DNA of 64,000 nt from a virus: positions 41,741 to 105,740 of IMG/VR virus record IMGVR_UViG_3300042090_002597; one strand, written 5' to 3'. Position numbers and translations under genes: made by a program. The first letter of the stretch is position 1. Each line of letters opens with the position of its first letter. This document shows, in pieces, positions 32,516 to 40,310 of the stretch. The notes beneath the pieces were generated by a model. The model was not told the DNA's origin, did no database searches, and worked only from the letters and a program-made list of their open reading frames with translations.

Positions 32516-32881
32516 TTAAAACCGGCTGGCGGAGAAAATGTGTCCCGTGGTCGCAGCTGTGACCGTGATCGCATTGGCTGCGTGCGGAAGGTAGAAAGAC
32601 TGTCCGGCCGTGAGCGCGTAGACTCCGCCGCCCTCGGTGGTGGTGCAGGTTCCGCCGGCCGGACAGACGTAGAGATTTTCACCGGCCGTGGTCGGATTGG
32701 TGATCCAGGCACCGGTATTGATCGAATTGGCCGCGAACAAAATTTGAGACACGCCGCCGGTGGTGATGGTGTAGTTGGACGGCGTGACGATGGTGACCGA
32801 CGGACCGTTCTGTGCCGCGGCGGCCGCTGCTGCCATAAGCAGCGACAACGCGAACAACAGGCGGGGCATGGCGCGTCTCAT
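32516..32881 (-). CDS. Small secreted structural-like protein, 121 aa
   Basis: The start MRRAMPRLLFALSLLMAAAAAAAQ is a signal peptide. The mature part is a short beta domain (SVTIVTPSNYTITTGGVSQILFAANS, YVCPAGGTCTTTEGGGVYALTAGQSFYL) ending TGHIFSASRF, like a small fibre-associated or tip protein. It overlaps its upstream neighbour by ATGA and precedes the large fibre gene by 12 bases. Confidence 0.65.
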   Translation of the reverse strand: MRRAMPRLLFALSLLMAAAAAAAQNGPSVTIVTPSNYTITTGGVSQILFAANSINTGAWITNPTTAGENLYVCPAGGTCTTTEGGGVYALTAGQSFYLPHAANAITVTAATTGHIFSASRF

Positions 32882-33381
32882 TGGGCGAGACCCCGGATGA
32901 AGCCAACTGAGATCGGCGCGAAAGTGCCGCAGGCGGAAGCGCTGATGCCAGCGCTGATGCCAGCGCTGAAAAACTCCATCGGACCGGGGATGAGCTTGAC
33001 GGAGCCAACCCCGCTGGCGGCGATGGCGACACAGTCCTGCATCTGCCCAGAGGCGGTACCGCCGACGATCGTGCCGCTTGCGGGAACCGTAGGCGAGTTG
33101 AACACCTGCAGCCAACAGGTCTGGGTGCAGGTAGCGTACACGTCGTACAGATTGCCCGGAGCGGCTTTCAAGACCATCCCGGATACGGCACCTCCAGATG
33201 CCGTTGGCAGGATCGCCGCGCCCGAGAAAGGGGTAGGCGCCATGACATGCGCCGGTGCAAACGGCCCGAACGAGGAAGGGAAAGACAGTTGCGACGGTCC
33301 CTGCGCGTGTGCTTTCGGCACAGGGACGGATACCTCGGCAATGGGCATGGCGACAAGGAGAGCGACGCAAAGGCGCTTCAT
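32878..33381 (-). CDS. Secreted structural-like protein, 167 aa
   Basis: ATG at 33381 has AAGGA upstream; an in-frame ATG at 33390 overlaps that site. The N-terminus MKRLCVALLVAMPIAEVSVPVPKAHAQ is a signal peptide. The mature part has GNLYDVYATCTQTCWLQVFNSPTVPASGTI and ends SACGTFAPISVGFIRGLAQ, a pattern of small beta-rich virion proteins that I recall from phages with extracellular fibres. It is the first gene of the signal-peptide-bearing fibre operon (33381 to 24773). Confidence 0.65.
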   Translation of the reverse strand: MKRLCVALLVAMPIAEVSVPVPKAHAQGPSQLSFPSSFGPFAPAHVMAPTPFSGAAILPTASGGAVSGMVLKAAPGNLYDVYATCTQTCWLQVFNSPTVPASGTIVGGTASGQMQDCVAIAASGVGSVKLIPGPMEFFSAGISAGISASACGTFAPISVGFIRGLAQ

Positions 33382-33465
33382 GGCGGGCATCCTTGGTGAA
33401 AATCTGCGCTAGAGTGCCTCGCCAGGGTGTTTTTGCCCATGCCGGGATTGCCTGTTGTGTTGTTG

Positions 33466-33476
33466 CACGGAACGTG
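33466..33476. promoter_or_regulatory. Palindrome in divergent control region
   Basis: CACGgaaCGTG sits in the 109-base gap between the divergent fibre operon (start 33381) and the Cro-like gene (start 33491). A GTTAAT about 10 bases before the ATG could be a -10 box, which would make the mRNA leaderless. An operator for the neighbouring Cro-like protein is inferred. Confidence 0.45.
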
Positions 33477-33490
33477 TTAATTGACGCCGC

Positions 33491-33745
33491 ATGACGCTGG
33501 ATGAATGGATCAGGAGCCGCGAACCGCGTATGACCGACGCCGAATTCGGGCGCATTGTCGGCGAACGCGCGCGAGGTCAGGCCCTGACGCAGCAAGCGGT
33601 GGGAATGTGGCGGCGCGGTGAACGGATGCCGGACCCGCAATATATCCCGGTGATCGAAAATGTCACCGAACGATCAGTTATGGAAATTGACCTGCTTACG
33701 GCTTGGCGAAATAACCGAGCCAAACACAGCAACGGAGTTGCGTGA
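33491..33745 (+). CDS. Cro/CI-like HTH regulator, 84 aa
   Basis: Residues 15-50 form an XRE-like HTH: DAEFGRIVGERARGQALTQQAVGMWRRGERMPDPQYIPVIENVT. The VxMWRRGxRMPxP segment is typical of Cro-like repressors. No ribosome site precedes the ATG. It opens the plus-strand replication block and diverges from the fibre operon, so it may act as the switch between early and structural transcription. Confidence 0.75.
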   Translation: MTLDEWIRSREPRMTDAEFGRIVGERARGQALTQQAVGMWRRGERMPDPQYIPVIENVTERSVMEIDLLTAWRNNRAKHSNGVA

Positions 33746-33942
33746 CTATGTGGATTGCGGTGACCGAAGATATTACGGGTAAACACGTTCTCATAAACAC
33801 CATGTCCCCGATGAGAATTACAGCGGGAGAAAAAGAAAATACGTGTGATCTGTCGCAAAGTGAATATGGCCTGCTGTTGAAAATAAAGAGTGATTTCGGC
33901 ACTCTTGTGCTCAGTCTTCAAGCGCTGGACCTTCGCCAGTGA
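33742..33942 (+). CDS. Hypothetical protein, 66 aa
   Basis: GTG at 33742 overlaps the preceding stop; an ATG two codons later is an alternative, and GGAG (33733-33736) could serve either. The product is acidic and lacks known motifs. The stop overlaps the resolvase start. Base composition is AT-rich compared with neighbours. Confidence 0.6.
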   Translation: MTMWIAVTEDITGKHVLINTMSPMRITAGEKENTCDLSQSEYGLLLKIKSDFGTLVLSLQALDLRQ

Positions 33943-34496
33943 ATGTCTCGCTTATCATAGGCGTTGATCCCGGAGCGTCCGGTGCGATTTCTTTTTTGCA
34001 GCCGAACGGCGCGCTTTTCGGCATCGAGGACATTCCGGTCGACCGGATCCAGGTGGGTAAGCATTCCCGTTCCCGCGTGAACATTCCGCGTCTGTGGGGA
34101 CTGCTTCAGGGTCTCGGCAACGGAACAGCCGTTTTCATCGAAAAGCCGAACTATCGTCCGATGATGAAACGCAATCCGAAAACCGGTGTTCCGGAGCCGA
34201 TGCAAATGGGCGTCGCCGGGGCGGGTGCTTTCGGAGAAACGTACGGTTCGCTGTTGGCCGCGCTGGTGATCGCCGGAGCCCAGATCCATGAAGTGGCTCC
34301 GGGTGTCTGGGGCCGGGCGATCGGCTTGAAAGGCGGCAAGGACGATGCGATTCGGCTGGCCGGAAATCTGTTCCCTGCCAGCGCAAAACTGTTCGCGCGA
34401 AAAATGGACCATAACCGCGCCGAGGCAGCTTTGATAGGCTACTATGGCGCGCAGAAATTACGCGGAGAAGGACATGCTGTCGGCACCTCAGTTTGA
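33939..34496 (+). CDS. RuvC-like Holliday junction resolvase
   Basis: The RNase H fold is shown by the N-terminal IIGVDPGASGAISF (catalytic Asp about residue 9), FIEKP with a conserved Glu near residue 68, and the C-terminal KMDHNRAEAALIGYYG with the D-H-x-x-A-E/D set. The 185-residue length fits phage RuvC-like endonucleases. It should resolve branched DNA before packaging or during recombination. GTG start in GTGA overlap. Confidence 0.85.
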   Translation: MNVSLIIGVDPGASGAISFLQPNGALFGIEDIPVDRIQVGKHSRSRVNIPRLWGLLQGLGNGTAVFIEKPNYRPMMKRNPKTGVPEPMQMGVAGAGAFGETYGSLLAALVIAGAQIHEVAPGVWGRAIGLKGGKDDAIRLAGNLFPASAKLFARKMDHNRAEAALIGYYGAQKLRGEGHAVGTSV

Positions 34497-34719
34497 CCCG
34501 CGCTATCTCCAGGCACGGCCGATGACGAACTATAAACTGGGTCATGTTCAGATGGACGGTTCGCGTCCTATTCGCGTAGGAGACGCAACGGTGGGCTGGT
34601 TGTGGGGCGACGGCGAAGGGAAATTCCGCGCGGGGCCCCGTGTTGGCTGTGCTCGCTATGAGCAGGCGCACGACCAGAGCGCTGCGGTGATGATGTATCT
34701 GGACTGGAGACTGCCGTGA
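34474..34719 (+). CDS. Hypothetical protein, 81 aa
   Basis: ATG at 34474 with GGAGAAGG before it is preferred to ATG at 34444, which would overlap the resolvase by 53 bases. The product has GDATVGWLWGDGEGKFRAGPRVGCARYEQAHD. No family is recognised. Its stop overlaps the next GTG. Confidence 0.55.
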   Translation: MLSAPQFDPRYLQARPMTNYKLGHVQMDGSRPIRVGDATVGWLWGDGEGKFRAGPRVGCARYEQAHDQSAAVMMYLDWRLP

Positions 34720-34910
34720 TTTCGCCGGAACGATTGAAGCGCCTGAAAGAATTGATGCGCGATGCCGAAATGTGCCCGCGGCTGAACAAGTACGAGGAAG
34801 ATTTCTGCGCCAGCATGCGCGAGCGCGTAGAGCAGCGCGGAGAAAGCATGAATCTTTCGGATGCGCAGGAGCGGGTTTTGACGAGCATCGAAGCGAAAGT
34901 CTATGCCTGA
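34716..34910 (+). CDS. Small helical protein, 64 aa
   Basis: GTG in GTGA overlap. The product MISPERLKRLKELMRDAEMCPRLNKYEEDFCASMRERVEQRGESMNLSDAQERVLTSIEAKV is helical and charged. I recall similar short proteins (xxYExxFxxSMRxRxExxGxxxxLSxxQxxxLxxIxxKV) next to phage helicase genes. It may be a helicase accessory factor. Confidence 0.65.
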   Translation: MISPERLKRLKELMRDAEMCPRLNKYEEDFCASMRERVEQRGESMNLSDAQERVLTSIEAKVYA

Positions 34911-36257
34911 GTGGCGCTGACTGACTATAGCCACCAACAAACCGGGTCTGCTTTTCTCGCGGAACGTCGTTTCGCGCTGTTGGCGGACGATATGGGTTTG
35001 GGCAAAACCAGACAGGTTGTCTTGGCTTGTGACCGGGTCAGCGCCCGGAAAATTCTGGTAGTCTGTCCCGGCGCCGTGCGCGAACACTGGGCGCTCGAAT
35101 TCGAGCAATGGTCTGACCAGGAACGGCCGGTTCATGTTGTCGAAGGTTTCCTGAAAGAACCGCCAGGACCTGGCATAACTATCGTCTCTCATGCGGTGCT
35201 GAGCGACGCGACTCCATCTGCGAAACGACCGAACCGCGGTCAGTCGCTCCGACATTTGTTTTCCGGCCCGCCGTTTGACGTGATCGTGGTGGACGAGGCC
35301 CATGAGTTTCGCCAGTATCAAGCCGCTCGGACCCGTACTCTTTTTGCACCCGACGGTCTGGTCTCTCGCGCGAGTCAAATGTGGTGCCTGTCCGGAACGC
35401 CGATTGTGAACTCGGCGGCCGATTTCTACCCGATGCTTTACGGCGGCCTGGGATCGCAGGTGACATGGCAGGAATTCTGCGATCACTACTGCACAATGGT
35501 GCCCGACGCATACCAGGAGACGAAACCGGTCGGGATCAAAAATACCGAAGAGTTGGCCTTCATCCTGAAACCGTACGTAATTCGCCGCACCGCGGAATCA
35601 CTCGACATAAAAATGCCGAACCTTACGGTGACGCGCGTGCCCGTCAAGATAGACGACAACGCCTTGCAGCACATCATGGCCGGACTGGAAGGATGGACGC
35701 CCGCTCGATTGCAAGAGGCACTTGCGGAACAGGACGATCTGCGTGACTCCGCACTGGCTCGCGTGCGCCGAGCGCTTGGGCTGGCCAAGCTTGACACAGC
35801 TGCGGCACATATCCATTCCATAGTGGTCGCGGGTGAAGGCCCGGTGGTGGCGTTCTTCCAGCATACTGATGTACGCAAAGGTGTGTTTGACCGGTTGAAA
35901 GCCCGGGGACATCAACTTTCCTGGATTGACGGGACGGTCAGCCGCGCACAATTGCGCGCTGCAAAAGAATGGCTGCAGGGTGGGTGGCTGAACGATCTTC
36001 TCGTGCAGACGCAAGCTGGCGGGATGGGGCTGACGCTCACCCGGTCGCACCGGGTGGTGGTGATCGAACTTCCATGGACCGCAACTGCACTGCAACAGGC
36101 GATAAAAAGAATCCACCGAATTGGTCAGACCGCGGACTGCACTGCTGAAATTCTTTCGGCAGCCGGCTGCTGGCTGGACGAGGCCATGGCCGGAGTGGTA
36201 GGCGTGAAAGAGCGGGCATCAAACGATCTCCTCTCCCGGCTCACAACTAACATTTAA
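34911..36257 (+). CDS. SNF2-like DNA helicase (SF2)
   Basis: Motif I DDMGLGKT lies at residues 26-33, motif II VDEAHEF near 128, motif III LSGTPI near 170, motif V QAGGMGLTLT and motif VI RIHRIGQT near 400. The 448-residue length matches the compact SMARCAL1/HARP-like helicases of phages. A GTG follows the preceding stop directly. It is probably used for replication-fork remodelling or to remove bound proteins. Confidence 0.85.
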   Translation: MALTDYSHQQTGSAFLAERRFALLADDMGLGKTRQVVLACDRVSARKILVVCPGAVREHWALEFEQWSDQERPVHVVEGFLKEPPGPGITIVSHAVLSDATPSAKRPNRGQSLRHLFSGPPFDVIVVDEAHEFRQYQAARTRTLFAPDGLVSRASQMWCLSGTPIVNSAADFYPMLYGGLGSQVTWQEFCDHYCTMVPDAYQETKPVGIKNTEELAFILKPYVIRRTAESLDIKMPNLTVTRVPVKIDDNALQHIMAGLEGWTPARLQEALAEQDDLRDSALARVRRALGLAKLDTAAAHIHSIVVAGEGPVVAFFQHTDVRKGVFDRLKARGHQLSWIDGTVSRAQLRAAKEWLQGGWLNDLLVQTQAGGMGLTLTRSHRVVVIELPWTATALQQAIKRIHRIGQTADCTAEILSAAGCWLDEAMAGVVGVKERASNDLLSRLTTNI

Positions 36258-36307
36258 GTGTAAGATTACGTATTGCGCTGGAATGCGCGAAGTGATATCG
36301 AATTTTC

Positions 36308-36790
36308 ATGCAACCCGCCATCCGGCTTCCAGAACGCATTGCTACGTTCAAAAGCCCCTACCATTTTCTGTCGAATTTCTGGGTGTGCCCCGCGGGCATC
36401 ATCTGGGAAAACGACATTTTTCCGACCGTCGAGCATGCCTACCAGTGGACCAAGATGTCCGATCCGGCCGGGCGCGCAGCGATAATGACGCAAGAAAATC
36501 CGGGAGACGCTAAGAATGCAGCCAAACAATACCCGACGCGCGAAGACTGGCCTTTCATAAAACTGGACGTAATGCACGAACTTCTGCGGCTGAAGTTTCA
36601 GGACCGCTATCTCGGAGATTGGCTGCTCGCTACCGGCAGCGCTGAACTGGTGGAAGGAAACACCTGGGGTGACGTTTTCTGGGGTGTGTGCAATGGCGTA
36701 GGCGAAAACCAGCTTGGCAAGTTGCTCATGCAGGTTCGAACTGAGCTTCGGATCGCAAAAATATGTCCACGTAACAGGAGAATACGGTGA
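36308..36790 (+). CDS. NADAR-family protein (YbiA-like)
   Basis: The 160-residue protein carries the NADAR signature over nearly its full length: FKSPYHFLSNFWVCP, FPTVEHAYQWTKM, NPGDAKNAAKQ, DVMHELLRLKFQDR, LLATGSAELVEGNTWGDVFWGVC and GENQLGKLLMQVR. NADAR proteins act on ADP-ribose-linked substrates. Some remove ADP-ribose from guanine in DNA, and phage copies may counter ADP-ribosylating defences such as DarTG; that role here is inference. The stop overlaps the next GTG. Confidence 0.85.
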   Translation: MQPAIRLPERIATFKSPYHFLSNFWVCPAGIIWENDIFPTVEHAYQWTKMSDPAGRAAIMTQENPGDAKNAAKQYPTREDWPFIKLDVMHELLRLKFQDRYLGDWLLATGSAELVEGNTWGDVFWGVCNGVGENQLGKLLMQVRTELRIAKICPRNRRIR

Positions 36791-37650
36791 AGATTATTTT
36801 TGAAGTCACACCCAAGGACGGAGTCGACCCGTTGATTTTCGGGCAGGCAATCGCGTGGCTACAGCAGATCGACGCGGGTGCTGTAGTTACGCGAACGGTT
36901 GCGGTTGGTGAAGTGTCAGCGGCCACAAAAGGCCCCGCTTCAGTTGTCGCGCCCGATCTGTCCGCGTCCGGCCACATCAACGATGGCGTGGAAAATCTCG
37001 CGGAAGAAGGCGAGGAAGTCGAGGAAGCCGCAGCCAACGCCGCTGTGACGGCGAACCTCGCCACTGCCGCCGCGGCGGTCGGACCGAAGAAGCGCGGCCG
37101 CAAGCCGAAGGGCCAGACTGCCGAAGCGCAGGTAGCCGCGCTCACGGGTGCTCTGCCCCCCGGCGCTATGCCGCCTGGGGTCACTCAGCCTGCGTTCACT
37201 CCGCCGCCGGTGGGTGTCGCTGCCATGTCGACGCAGCAGGCGGAACAGGGCGGAGGTTTTGCCATTCCGCCTGGTGCCGTCGGCGGCAACGGTTTTGCGC
37301 CGCAAGGTATGTCCACACCAATGGCGCCTCCCGCGGGAACAAACGGCGGGCCTGGGTCCGTACCAGTTGCGCCGCCCCCGGCTCCCGCAGCGGCCATGCC
37401 GTCCGCTGCACCTCCGTCGCCTGCACCGAATGGTGTGGTATCGCTGGAGGACTACAAGGCGCAGGTCCTGCAACTGCAGAATGCGGCACAGGCGGCGAGC
37501 AAGACGAACGCCTATCCGTTCAACATCATTCGCGCCGACACTTGGCCCGACGGAACGCCGAAGCCGTTCAAGACTATGATGCACGACTCGGTGCCGCCGG
37601 AGCACCGGCAACTGGTGCTGGATTGGAGCGCGCATCTTCTGAACTCCTGA
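36787..37650 (+). CDS. Hypothetical disordered protein with AT-hook-like motif
   Basis: The 287-residue protein begins with a short ordered part (MKIIFEVTPKDGVDPLIFGQAIAWLQQID). It continues acidic/Ala-rich, then KKRGRKPKG, an AT-hook-like basic motif near residue 100, and a long Pro/Gly/Ala-rich linker. It ends with an ordered domain from about residue 218 (EDYKAQVLQLQNAAQAASKTNAYPF..DSVPPEHRQLVLDWSAHLLN). It lies in the replication block before the DUF2800 nuclease and may bind DNA or partner proteins. Confidence 0.65.
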   Translation: MKIIFEVTPKDGVDPLIFGQAIAWLQQIDAGAVVTRTVAVGEVSAATKGPASVVAPDLSASGHINDGVENLAEEGEEVEEAAANAAVTANLATAAAAVGPKKRGRKPKGQTAEAQVAALTGALPPGAMPPGVTQPAFTPPPVGVAAMSTQQAEQGGGFAIPPGAVGGNGFAPQGMSTPMAPPAGTNGGPGSVPVAPPPAPAAAMPSAAPPSPAPNGVVSLEDYKAQVLQLQNAAQAASKTNAYPFNIIRADTWPDGTPKPFKTMMHDSVPPEHRQLVLDWSAHLLNS

Positions 37651-37682
37651 TACGGGGTATTGTTGCAGGATATGCGCCGGAC

Positions 37683-37716
37683 AAAGCGGGCGCCATAAAG
37701 ATTGGTGCCTGCTTTT
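37683..37716 (+). terminator. Intrinsic terminator
   Basis: AAAGCGGGCGCCA pairs with TGGTGCCTGCTTT (two G-U pairs in RNA) around a short loop and is followed by T residues. It closes the transcript of the 33491-37650 genes, in a 98-base gap before 37749. Confidence 0.6.
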
Positions 37717-37748
37717 GAAATGTAACTAACAGTAGGAGTCATGTAGAA

Positions 37749-37964
37749 ATGAAACTGTATAAAGTGGTCGACACCAAGAATGGCGCCAAGCCTTACTATA
37801 CTGGCAGCGAGGGCGAGGCCAAAACCTACCGTCACGAAGTGACAGGCGGCAGCATCAACAAGAAGAAAGATTTCGAGATCGTTCCTGTGGAACTGTCCAC
37901 GGACAAGAAAGGCATCATCGCCTTTTTGAACGCGCAGCCGGCGCCGGTCCTGGCAGCGTCATGA
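37749..37964 (+). CDS. Hypothetical protein, 71 aa
   Basis: The product MKLYKVVDTKNGAKPYYTGSEGEAKTYRHEVTGG...DFEIVPVELSTDKKGIIAFLN is a small alpha/beta protein. AGGAG lies upstream at long spacing. The stop overlaps the DUF2800 gene start as ATGA. No family is recognised. Confidence 0.65.
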   Translation: MKLYKVVDTKNGAKPYYTGSEGEAKTYRHEVTGGSINKKKDFEIVPVELSTDKKGIIAFLNAQPAPVLAAS

Positions 37965-39334
37965 CACCAGAAAAACTCGCGCTGCTTAACGAATTGGTCG
38001 CAGCGGCGGGCGGAGACGCAGTTTTCCGCCCGTCCTCTGCCGATCGCTTGCTCGGCTGTCCGGGGAGCATTGTTCTTTCCGCCCGGGTGCCGCGAGGCGA
38101 AGAAAAGTCTTCCGGCTTCGCTGCCGAAGGCACTGCTGCCCATGCGGTGGTGGAAGACGCCCTTCGTGGCGTTCGATCACCGGAAGAGTGGGCCGATCAG
38201 TTCATCGAGCCGCGTCCCGGCATCCGCCAGTTGGTGGACGAAGAAATGGTCGAAGTGGCCAACGAGTATGTGGAGATCGTTGAATCGTTCGAAGGTCCCG
38301 GCACCAAGCGATTGGTGGAGCATCGGCTGTCCCTGGCGCCACTTGATCCTTCCGATCCGTTGTTCGGCCAGAACCGCGGCACGGCGGATACGGTGGTGGT
38401 TGACCCTATCCGCCGCAAGCTGACTATCGTTGACCTGAAGTACGGCAAGGGCGTGATCGTTGCCCGAGATACACCGCAGCTGAAAGACTATGCGCTGATG
38501 GCGCTTGTCACTTTCGCGGTGCCGGAAGGCTGGGACACGGTTGAGATCAAGGTCGTGCAGCCGCGCACTCCTCATTGGGAGGAAGCGCGCAATGAGCCTC
38601 CCGTGACATTCACGCCGGACTATCTCTACAACGAATTTCTCCCCCAGTTGGTCGGAGCCATGGAAGAGGCTTTGGATCCCAAGGCCCGGCTTGTGCCAAA
38701 TCCAAAATGGTGTCGCTGGTGCCCGGCGGCTGGACCGGACGAACGCGGCCAGCCCATCTGCCCCGCTCTGGCGGACAGAGCGATGCACATCGCCCGCGAC
38801 GCATTCGCATCAGCGCCGCTGTTCAACGCTTCCTCGATTGCGGTCCTGCCTCCGAAAGAGATCATGATCGACGCCAAGCCGCCCGCAGGCATGCCGCCGG
38901 GAAGTGTGGTGGTGCTTCCGTCTCCGCTGTCGCTGGACCCGGCCGATATCGCCACCATCCTGGACCGGCGCGAATTCTACGAGACCTTCATCACCGGAGT
39001 GGAAAAGCGCGCAGCGGCCCTTCTCATGGCGGGCGTCAATGTGCCAGGCTACGCGATGAAGCCGCGATCCGGGCACCGGCGGTTCAAGGATCCCGAAAAA
39101 GCGCCGGATGCGTTGCGGGCGATGGGTCTGCAAACCTCGGCGCTGTACACGGACCCGAAACTGAAGTCGCCGGCGCAAATCGAAAAACTTCTTCCGGCCG
39201 ACAAGAAAAAACTGCTTGAAACGCTGGTGGAAAAGCCCGAAGGTGAGCCGACACTTGTGCGTGCTTCATCGACAGGTTCAAGTGTGCCGATCGGCCTCGG
39301 ACCAATTTCCGCGACCGCGCTACCACCGAACTGA
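37961..39334 (+). CDS. DUF2800 protein, Cas4/PD-(D/E)XK-like nuclease
   Basis: The 457-residue protein matches the DUF2800 pattern: FRPSSADRLLGCPGSIVLSARVP near residue 24, AAEGTAAHAVVE with a conserved His, IVDLKYGKGVIV (the D-x-K active site, about residue 160) and a C-terminal cysteine group CRWCPAAGPDERGQPICPAL. Cys positions fit a 4Fe-4S cluster as in Cas4/AddB. It should be a replication or recombination exonuclease. With the DUF2815 protein and family A polymerase it forms a module that I recall from many phages. Confidence 0.85.
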   Translation: MTPEKLALLNELVAAAGGDAVFRPSSADRLLGCPGSIVLSARVPRGEEKSSGFAAEGTAAHAVVEDALRGVRSPEEWADQFIEPRPGIRQLVDEEMVEVANEYVEIVESFEGPGTKRLVEHRLSLAPLDPSDPLFGQNRGTADTVVVDPIRRKLTIVDLKYGKGVIVARDTPQLKDYALMALVTFAVPEGWDTVEIKVVQPRTPHWEEARNEPPVTFTPDYLYNEFLPQLVGAMEEALDPKARLVPNPKWCRWCPAAGPDERGQPICPALADRAMHIARDAFASAPLFNASSIAVLPPKEIMIDAKPPAGMPPGSVVVLPSPLSLDPADIATILDRREFYETFITGVEKRAAALLMAGVNVPGYAMKPRSGHRRFKDPEKAPDALRAMGLQTSALYTDPKLKSPAQIEKLLPADKKKLLETLVEKPEGEPTLVRASSTGSSVPIGLGPISATALPPN

Positions 39335-39365
39335 AACCGAACAGACACCGAAAAGGACTCCTAAT

Positions 39366-40310
39366 ATGTCTCAGACACAGCCGATCTCCGACCATTTTCT
39401 CGCCTCCGAGGGGGCCAAGGTTCCCGCGCAGCAGGGACCTCTTGTGGTCAGCGCCGACTACGGCAATATCCGCATGATCACTCCGGTCGCCCGGGCGTCC
39501 TACGCAACGCTCGACACGCCCCGTGTGGTCCCGGGCTCGAACGACCCGATCCGGCGCTATTCGGTCACTTTGCTGCTCAATCCGGCGGCGTGCACCGAAT
39601 TATACCAGGCCATCTGCATGGTCGCCAACGCACGCTGGCCGGCGGAGAAAAAACCCAATCCGCAGAACCCGAACGAAATCATCGAGGTTTCCGGCTCGCA
39701 GCTGCTGTTCTGGCCGAAGGAAGCCGGCGGCCTGCACTATCCGTTGCGTGACGGCAACCAGATGTACATGCGGGACCCCAAGAAGTACGAGGCTTTCCGC
39801 GGGCTGTTCACGCTGAACGCATCGCTGGCGGAGAAGACCCGCAAGGGCGTGGACCAGCGGCCGGTGTTCGTCAATGAGCAGGCGCAGCCGGAGGAGCCGA
39901 AACGGTTCTATTCGGGCTGCTACGTTCGGGCCCAGATTACCTTTGGCGCCTTTCCGCAACCGGGCCAGCAGATCCCGAACCGCGGTATCTCGGTCACGTT
40001 GAACTCGGTGCAGTTCGTCTCCGATGGTCCGCGCCTGACCGGTTTCGACGGTGGCGCCGCCGCCTCCAGTGCTTTCGCCGCTGCGGGTGCGGTGGGCACG
40101 TCCGGCTACAACCCGGGTCCGGGTTTCGGGCCGAACCACGCCACTCCGAGTTCGGTGCCGCCGGGCGCCGCTCCAGGCTCGCCAGCGTACGGGTTTGCAG
40201 CACCTCCGCAGCAGCCCGCGCCTGGAGGTGTTCCGGTCGGTGCACCGAACCCGATGGCCCAACCGCAAGCTGGTTTCGGTGCTGGGGGCGCTCGCCCTCC
40301 CGGGGTCTGA
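39366..40310 (+). CDS. DUF2815 single-strand DNA-binding-like protein
   Basis: ATG at 39366 has AGGA before it. Residues 30-230 follow the DUF2815 pattern (ASYATLDTPRVVPGSNDPIRRYSVTLLLNP, CYVRAQITFGAFPQPGQQIPNRGISVTLNSVQFV). The C-terminal 80 residues are a Gly/Pro/Ala-rich tail, as in many SSB proteins. It is probably the phage SSB working with the primase-helicase and polymerase. The stop TGA overlaps a CTG that starts the next gene. Confidence 0.85.
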   Translation: MSQTQPISDHFLASEGAKVPAQQGPLVVSADYGNIRMITPVARASYATLDTPRVVPGSNDPIRRYSVTLLLNPAACTELYQAICMVANARWPAEKKPNPQNPNEIIEVSGSQLLFWPKEAGGLHYPLRDGNQMYMRDPKKYEAFRGLFTLNASLAEKTRKGVDQRPVFVNEQAQPEEPKRFYSGCYVRAQITFGAFPQPGQQIPNRGISVTLNSVQFVSDGPRLTGFDGGAAASSAFAAAGAVGTSGYNPGPGFGPNHATPSSVPPGAAPGSPAYGFAAPPQQPAPGGVPVGAPNPMAQPQAGFGAGGARPPGV

